Shown: in pieces, positions 60,008 to 64,000 of the stretch | How positions within the stretch are numbered: the stretch's first letter is position 1 | Layout of the letters: every line of letters begins with the position of its first letter | From: Microtetraspora glauca | GTDB lineage: Bacteria; Actinomycetota; Actinomycetes; Streptosporangiales; Streptosporangiaceae | Assembly (NCBI GenBank): GCA_001570385.1 | Contig: BBYL01000006.1 | Location: 186,001 to 250,000 of the forward strand | Reading direction: 5' to 3' | DNA: 64,000 nt | Translations under genes and position numbers: made by a program | The notes under the pieces: model-generated | Databases searched by the model: none | The model's input: only the letters and a program-made list of their open reading frames with translations | Told to the model about the DNA's origin: nothing

Positions 60008-60067
60008 ATGACCACAGACAGGATGACCACAGACAGGATGACCACAGACAGGATGGTGCAGCAGTGA
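60008..60067 (+). CDS. Repeat-encoded 19-residue mini-ORF coupling the ATPase and C45 genes
   Basis: Three copies of ATGACCACAGACAGG encode MTTDR three times and then MVQQ; the stop TGA overlaps the GTG of the C45 gene. Any ribosome entering at one of the four ATGs would be delivered to the next start. It is probably a translational coupler and not a functional peptide. Confidence 0.45.
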   Translation: MTTDRMTTDRMTTDRMVQQ

Positions 60068-61140
60068 GCCCCCGTACGCATCTGCGGGTGGAGGGAACCG
60101 ATCCGAGGCGGCGCGGCCACGACCGCGGCCGCCGGACCGGTGCCGAGATCGCGCGGACGTGGCGCACGTACTCCGAGCTCTTCGAGGTCGCCGCGGCGGC
60201 CCGGGGCGTGACGCTCGACGTCCCCGCGCTCGCCCTGCGATGCCTCGCCGCGACGAGCGCCTGGTCGCCCGAGCTGGCCGAGGAGATCGAGGGAGTCGCC
60301 GAAGGGGCGGGCGTGCCGCTGTGGGTGGTCGCCGCGCTCAACGCGCGTACGGAGATCCTCGCCGTGGCGGGCACGCCCCGCGGGGGCGAGTGCTCCACCG
60401 TGGTCCGCACCGGCCCACGCGCCCTGGGCGGTCAGACGTGGGACTGGCACGAGGAACTGGCCGACGGATGGCACGTCCAGTCGGTGCGCGGCGACACGGT
60501 GAGCTTCACCGGCATCACCGAGCACGGCATACTCGCGAAGATCGGCGTGAACGAGGCCGGGGTCGGAGTGCTGTTCAACATTCTCGGCCACATGGACGAC
60601 GGTGCGGACGGCGTGCCGGTCCACCTCGTCGCGCGCAGGGTGCTGGGCGGCGCGGAGTCGTTCGCCGACGCGATCGACATCCTGAGCGGGGCCCCGGTGT
60701 CCGCCTCCACCGTCGTGACCGTCGTGACCGCGGACCGGGCGGCGTGCGTCGAACTCAGCCCCGCCGGCGTGGCGGTGATCCCGCCGGACGAGACCGGCCG
60801 GCTCGTGCACACCAACCACTTCATCGACCCGGCACTCGCCGCGGGCGAGTTCCGCGGACGGGCCGAACCCGAGACGTATGACCGGGCGCGCCTGCTGAAC
60901 GAAAGGCTGCGGGACGGCCACCGCCTCGACGACGCCGACGACATCGCCGCGCTGCTCACCGCCCATCACGGCGACGGCGCCGAGGTCTGCTGCCATCCGC
61001 CGGTCGACGCGAAGCTCGGCGCGCGGTGGGCGACACTGGCCACGATCGCGGTCGATCCCGAGGCCGGCCGGCTCATGCTGCACGACGGAGGCCCGTGCAC
61101 GGCCCGGCCGTCGACCTGGACGACGATCAGCGCACGCTGA
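60064..61140 (+). CDS. C45-family peptidase / acyl-CoA:6-aminopenicillanate acyltransferase-like Ntn hydrolase
   Basis: A 358-residue protein of the C45/AAT family. The Ntn nucleophile is the Cys of RGGECSTVV at about residue 110, followed by GGQTWDWHEELADGWHVQSV, which matches the family's G-x-T-W-D-W motif; LVHTNHF is the late conserved box. These enzymes self-cleave and hydrolyse or transfer acyl groups on amino compounds. As the last gene of a peptide-transporter operon it may deacylate the imported substrate. The next gene is a beta-lactamase. GTG 60064 is chosen by coupling to the mini-ORF. Confidence 0.85.
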   Translation: MSPRTHLRVEGTDPRRRGHDRGRRTGAEIARTWRTYSELFEVAAAARGVTLDVPALALRCLAATSAWSPELAEEIEGVAEGAGVPLWVVAALNARTEILAVAGTPRGGECSTVVRTGPRALGGQTWDWHEELADGWHVQSVRGDTVSFTGITEHGILAKIGVNEAGVGVLFNILGHMDDGADGVPVHLVARRVLGGAESFADAIDILSGAPVSASTVVTVVTADRAACVELSPAGVAVIPPDETGRLVHTNHFIDPALAAGEFRGRAEPETYDRARLLNERLRDGHRLDDADDIAALLTAHHGDGAEVCCHPPVDAKLGARWATLATIAVDPEAGRLMLHDGGPCTARPSTWTTISAR

Positions 61141-61266
61141 TCCTCGGACCGCGGGAGCGCGGCACGACCAGCCCCGTCCCGTACGCGGTGGCGACGGCCT
61201 GTGTCGTGTCGCGCGGGCCGAGCGCGCAGCCGCGGCGGCCGAGCAGATAACCGTCGATCAGGCGGC

Positions 61267-61297
61267 GCGGGTATCGCACCCGGGCGGCGATACCCGC
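61267..61297. terminator. Stem-loop between C45 and beta-lactamase genes
   Basis: GCGGGTATCGC pairs perfectly with GCGATACCCGC (11 bp, 9-nt loop). Two direct copies of CGTATCGAT (61301-61309, 61318-61326) follow and could be operator half-sites for the beta-lactamase gene. Confidence 0.6.
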
Positions 61298-61365
61298 TTC
61301 CGTATCGATCGATTCCTCGTATCGATATTGGACACGCGTGGTCGATCTCTGCTCTGCTTCCCCGG

Positions 61366-62400
61366 ATGAGATTTCAATTCCGACGGGATATCCCGCTGCG
61401 GTCCTTGCTGGTTGTCGCGGTGATGACGATGTCCTGTCTGCTCGCGTCCGCCTGCGGAACGAGCGCGACCGTCACCCCGACGGGTGCCGCGCCCCCCGCT
61501 GCCCGGACCAGCGGCGCGGTTCCCGCCCAGACCAAGCCGACCCCCGTTGCCCAGGACGGCAGTGCGGTTCCCATCCGGATCACCCCGGACGCCGATCTCC
61601 GGCGCAAGCTTCGAGCACTCGAAGCGTCGTACAAGGGACGCGTCGGAGCGGTGGCGATCGACCTGGGCACGGGCAAGGCCGTCGGCTACCGGGCGAACGA
61701 GCGCTTCCCCTTCAACTCCATGTTCAAGGCGTACGCGTGCGCCGCGGTCCTCCGCAAGGCGCGCGACACCGACCCCGGCCTCCTCGGCCGGTTACAGCGC
61801 TGGAAGCCCAGCGAGGTGCTGCCGAACTCGGCGGAGACCAGGGAGCACACCGGCACCGGCATGACCCTCGCGCAGCTCTGCCGCGCGGCGGTCACCAAGA
61901 GCGACGGCCTCGCCGGCAACCTGCTGCTGAAGCAGATCGGCGGTCCCGCGGGGCTGACCGAGTACTTCCGCTCCCTGGGGGACCCGGAGAGCCGGCTCGA
62001 TCGCTACGAGCCCCACCTCACCAGGTGGAAGCCCGGCGAGAAGCGCGACACCTCCACCCCCGCGGCCGCCGCGGGCAGCCTGTCCCGACTCACCGTGGGC
62101 GACGCGCTCGACGCCAGGGACAGGAAGCGGCTGATCGGCTGGCTCCGCGGCGCCGTCACCGGTTATGAGCGGATCCGGGCCGGCCTCCCCAAGGACTGGA
62201 CGATCGGCGACAAGACCGGCACCGGCGGCTCGGGGAACTACGGGACCGCGAACGACATCGCCATCGCCTGGCCACCCCGATCCTCCGCGCCGATCATCAT
62301 CTCGATCTTCACCAACCGGAGCGCCAACGGCGTCGCCGCCGACGAGAAGGTGATCGCGTCCACCGCCACCGCACTGGCCCGGGCCCTCGGCCGGCTCTGA
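61366..62400 (+). CDS. bla: Class A beta-lactamase lipoprotein
   Basis: A 344-residue protein. The signal peptide ends in lipobox LASAC. A Pro/Thr/Ala linker of about 35 residues follows, then a class A fold: S-x-x-K in FNSMFKAYA, SDG (in TKSDGLAGNLL) where most enzymes have SDN, the omega-loop Glu in RLDRYEPHL, and KTG in IGDKTGTGGSGNYG. SDG variants are known among actinomycete enzymes, so activity is likely. ATG 61366 lacks a clear ribosome site. No blaI/blaR-type regulator is adjacent. Confidence 0.88.
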   Translation: MRFQFRRDIPLRSLLVVAVMTMSCLLASACGTSATVTPTGAAPPAARTSGAVPAQTKPTPVAQDGSAVPIRITPDADLRRKLRALEASYKGRVGAVAIDLGTGKAVGYRANERFPFNSMFKAYACAAVLRKARDTDPGLLGRLQRWKPSEVLPNSAETREHTGTGMTLAQLCRAAVTKSDGLAGNLLLKQIGGPAGLTEYFRSLGDPESRLDRYEPHLTRWKPGEKRDTSTPAAAAGSLSRLTVGDALDARDRKRLIGWLRGAVTGYERIRAGLPKDWTIGDKTGTGGSGNYGTANDIAIAWPPRSSAPIIISIFTNRSANGVAADEKVIASTATALARALGRL

Positions 62401-62873
62401 CCCCCGCCGAGGGCGTGGGCGCGCCGCTCCGCGTGGCCGCCTCCATGTGGACGGTAGAGATACGGACCTTGGGTGAGGTGACACTCGGCCCCACCCGTGA
62501 CGACGAAGGAGCCCGGCATCCAGCCGGGCTCCTTTTCGCACTGCCGTGCCGTTCACCGCTTCCGGGGGCGCCTTCCCGGCCGGGAGCACGCCGTCATCGG
62601 GGCTTTCGCCGAGGTCGCAGCAGGCGGACGAGGAGGCCGGAGCCATTGCCCCGGTTCGTGGAAGACCACGACGAGGTCGCCCGGCGTCACCTTGGGATCG
62701 CGGTACCACAGATCCTGCAGAAGGACGCGGTGACCAGGCTCGTGTCGAGCACCCTGACCCCGGCGCCCGCTGTACCTGCTGAAGCCGGACATGCTCGTGT
62801 CAGGGGACAAGGGCTTCGACATTGGCGGCATGGGCGGCCGGCAAAGGTGGCGGTCATGGTGATGCCGTCGGTG
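62401..62873. other. Intergenic region between bla and fumC
   Basis: About 470 bp. Contains the terminator at 62506-62534. The rest has open frames without recognisable protein features. Confidence 0.5.
62506..62534. terminator. Rho-independent-like terminator
   Basis: AAGGAGCCCGGC-ATCCA-GCCGGGCTCCTT, a 12-bp perfect stem, with TTTT at its right edge. It could stop bla and, from the other side, fumC transcripts. Confidence 0.88.
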
Positions 62874-64000
62874 TCAGCCTTTCTTCGGGGGTTCGTGGCC
62901 GCTGTCCTGTCCGGCGACTCCGGGCCGGGTGAGCCGTTCGGCTATGACGATCTGGTCGTACAGGTGTTCGCTGACCCCCGACCTGAGGGCGGCGTCCCTG
63001 AGCGTGAGGTCCTCATCCAGCGCGCGATGGGCGATCCGTGCGGCCTTGTCGTAGCCGACGACCGGACTGAGCGCGGTCACCATCATGATGGACCTGTCGA
63101 TGTTGTCCTTGAGCTTCGCGGTGTCGAGCCGGACGCCTTCGACGAGGTAGGTGCGGAAGTGGTCGATCATGTCCGACAGGATCCGCACCGAATGCAGGAC
63201 ATTGTCGATGATGATCGGGCGGAAGGCGTTGAGCTCGAAGTTGCCCTCGGCTCCGGCCAACGAGACCGCGGTGTCGTTTCCCATGACCTGAACGGCGACC
63301 ATCAGCATCGCTTCGGCCTGGGTGGGGTTGACCTTGCCCGGCATGATCGACGATCCCGGCTCGTTGGCGGGCAGGATCAGCTCGTGCAGGCCGGTGCGCG
63401 GCCCCGACCCCAGCCAGCGCATGTCGTTGGCGAACTTGAACAGCGGCACCGCCAGCGCGCGTACGGCCGCCGACGCGCGAACCAGAGCGTCGCAGGAGGC
63501 CTGGGCGGCGAACTTGTTGGCCGCGCTGACAAACGGGCGCCCGGTGAGGTCGGCTATCCGCGCGGCGACCTCATCCCCGGAGCCGGGAGGCGCGTTCAGG
63601 CCGGTACCCACCGCCGTTCCGCCGATCGCCAACCGGTACAGTCCGGGCAGCGTACCGCTGAGATGATCGATCGCGTCGGCGAGCCGGGCGGCATATCCCG
63701 ACCATTCCTGACCGACGGTGAGCGGGGTGGCGTCTTCGAGATGGGTACGGCCGATCTTGACCACATTCTCCCACTCACGGCTCTTGGTCTCGGCGGCATC
63801 GCGTAACCGGCCCGACGCCGCCAGCAGCCGCGTCTCGATCATCTGGACGGCGGCGATGTGCATGGCTGTGACGAAGGTGTCGTTGGACGACTGCCCCATG
63901 TTGACGTGGTCGTTAGGGTGCACCGGGTGCTTGCTGCCGAGCTCGCCTCCGACAAGCTGGATCGCGCGGTTGGAGATCACCTCGTTGACGTTCATGTTCG
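62874..64000 (-). CDS. fumC: Class II fumarate hydratase, 3' part (runs off the window)
   Basis: The last about 373 residues of a class II fumarase/aspartase superfamily protein; the start lies beyond the right edge. It catalyses fumarate to malate in the TCA cycle. Visible are [46 protein letters not shown] (catalytic His region), and the signature [13 protein letters not shown] with the mobile-loop Ser. Fumarase is preferred over aspartate ammonia-lyase because of the THLEDATP segment. Housekeeping gene. Confidence 0.92.
   Translation of the reverse strand, partial: NMNVNEVISNRAIQLVGGELGSKHPVHPNDHVNMGQSSNDTFVTAMHIAAVQMIETRLLAASGRLRDAAETKSREWENVVKIGRTHLEDATPLTVGQEWSGYAARLADAIDHLSGTLPGLYRLAIGGTAVGTGLNAPPGSGDEVAARIADLTGRPFVSAANKFAAQASCDALVRASAAVRALAVPLFKFANDMRWLGSGPRTGLHELILPANEPGSSIMPGKVNPTQAEAMLMVAVQVMGNDTAVSLAGAEGNFELNAFRPIIIDNVLHSVRILSDMIDHFRTYLVEGVRLDTAKLKDNIDRSIMMVTALSPVVGYDKAARIAHRALDEDLTLRDAALRSGVSEHLYDQIVIAERLTRPGVAGQDSGHEPPKKG

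Noticed and set aside
62553..62831. A leftward 92-codon frame between bla and fumC
   Set aside because: No recognisable protein, overlaps the terminator side, and no ribosome site.
1..64000. tRNA genes, rRNA genes, CRISPR arrays and prophage att sites
   Set aside because: No cloverleaf, rRNA-like stretch, or regularly spaced repeat-spacer array was seen. Tandem repeats found are short in-gene minisatellites without unique spacers.

Overview
The window is high-GC DNA with GTG/TTG starts and many stop/start overlaps. It fits a filamentous actinomycete with large secondary-metabolite capacity (Streptomyces or Streptosporangiaceae-like). The genus is inferred from gene content only. I saw no rRNA, tRNA or CRISPR array.

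Layout. 0-2.3 kb: small housekeeping/hypothetical genes and a PaiB-like flavin protein. 2.4-16.4 kb: a complete desferrioxamine locus. A leftward operon desA-desB-desC-desD-MFS diverges from a rightward set: penicillin-acylase-like desG, acetyltransferase desH, a siderophore lipoprotein, two FecCD permeases and an ATPase. Three near-perfect DtxR/IdeR/DmdR-type iron boxes sit before desA, desG and the lipoprotein gene. 16.4-21.9 kb: a fragment of a DUF3375 (JetA-like) gene, then a leftward, translationally coupled set (methyltransferase, E1/ThiF-like adenylyltransferase, PLP enzyme, and a GNAT-like gene) with a divergent MFS transporter. 22-24.3 kb: transposase debris and a secreted FG-GAP protein.

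24.5-52 kb is an accessory island of small peptides, modifying enzymes and secreted proteases. It holds a subtilase; a radical SAM enzyme with a Cys-containing precursor peptide; a second, apparently decayed copy of that precursor next to a DUF6745 protein and a possible heme-oxygenase-like protein; a large SARP-type regulator; and a lanthipeptide-synthetase operon. That operon has a class IV-like LanL, a prolyl-oligopeptidase-like S9 peptidase, an MFS exporter, a TPR protein and two candidate precursors without any Cys, one of them built of 13-residue repeats. Further right are a trypsin-like protease, methyltransferases, a GNAT-methyltransferase fusion and a chimeric ketosynthase/type III PKS pseudogene. 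By eye, about eleven intergenic sites in this island share the pattern CTWG-N7-CAAG, which can also be read as two heptamers at an 11-bp period as in SARP boxes. I infer one regulon covering the peptide and protease genes.

53-64 kb: regulator debris, a LacI-type repressor with an AAAACGTTTT operator, a five-gene peptide/opine-type ABC transporter operon ending in a C45 (acyltransferase-like) Ntn hydrolase, a class A beta-lactamase lipoprotein, and the 3' part of fumC running off the right edge.
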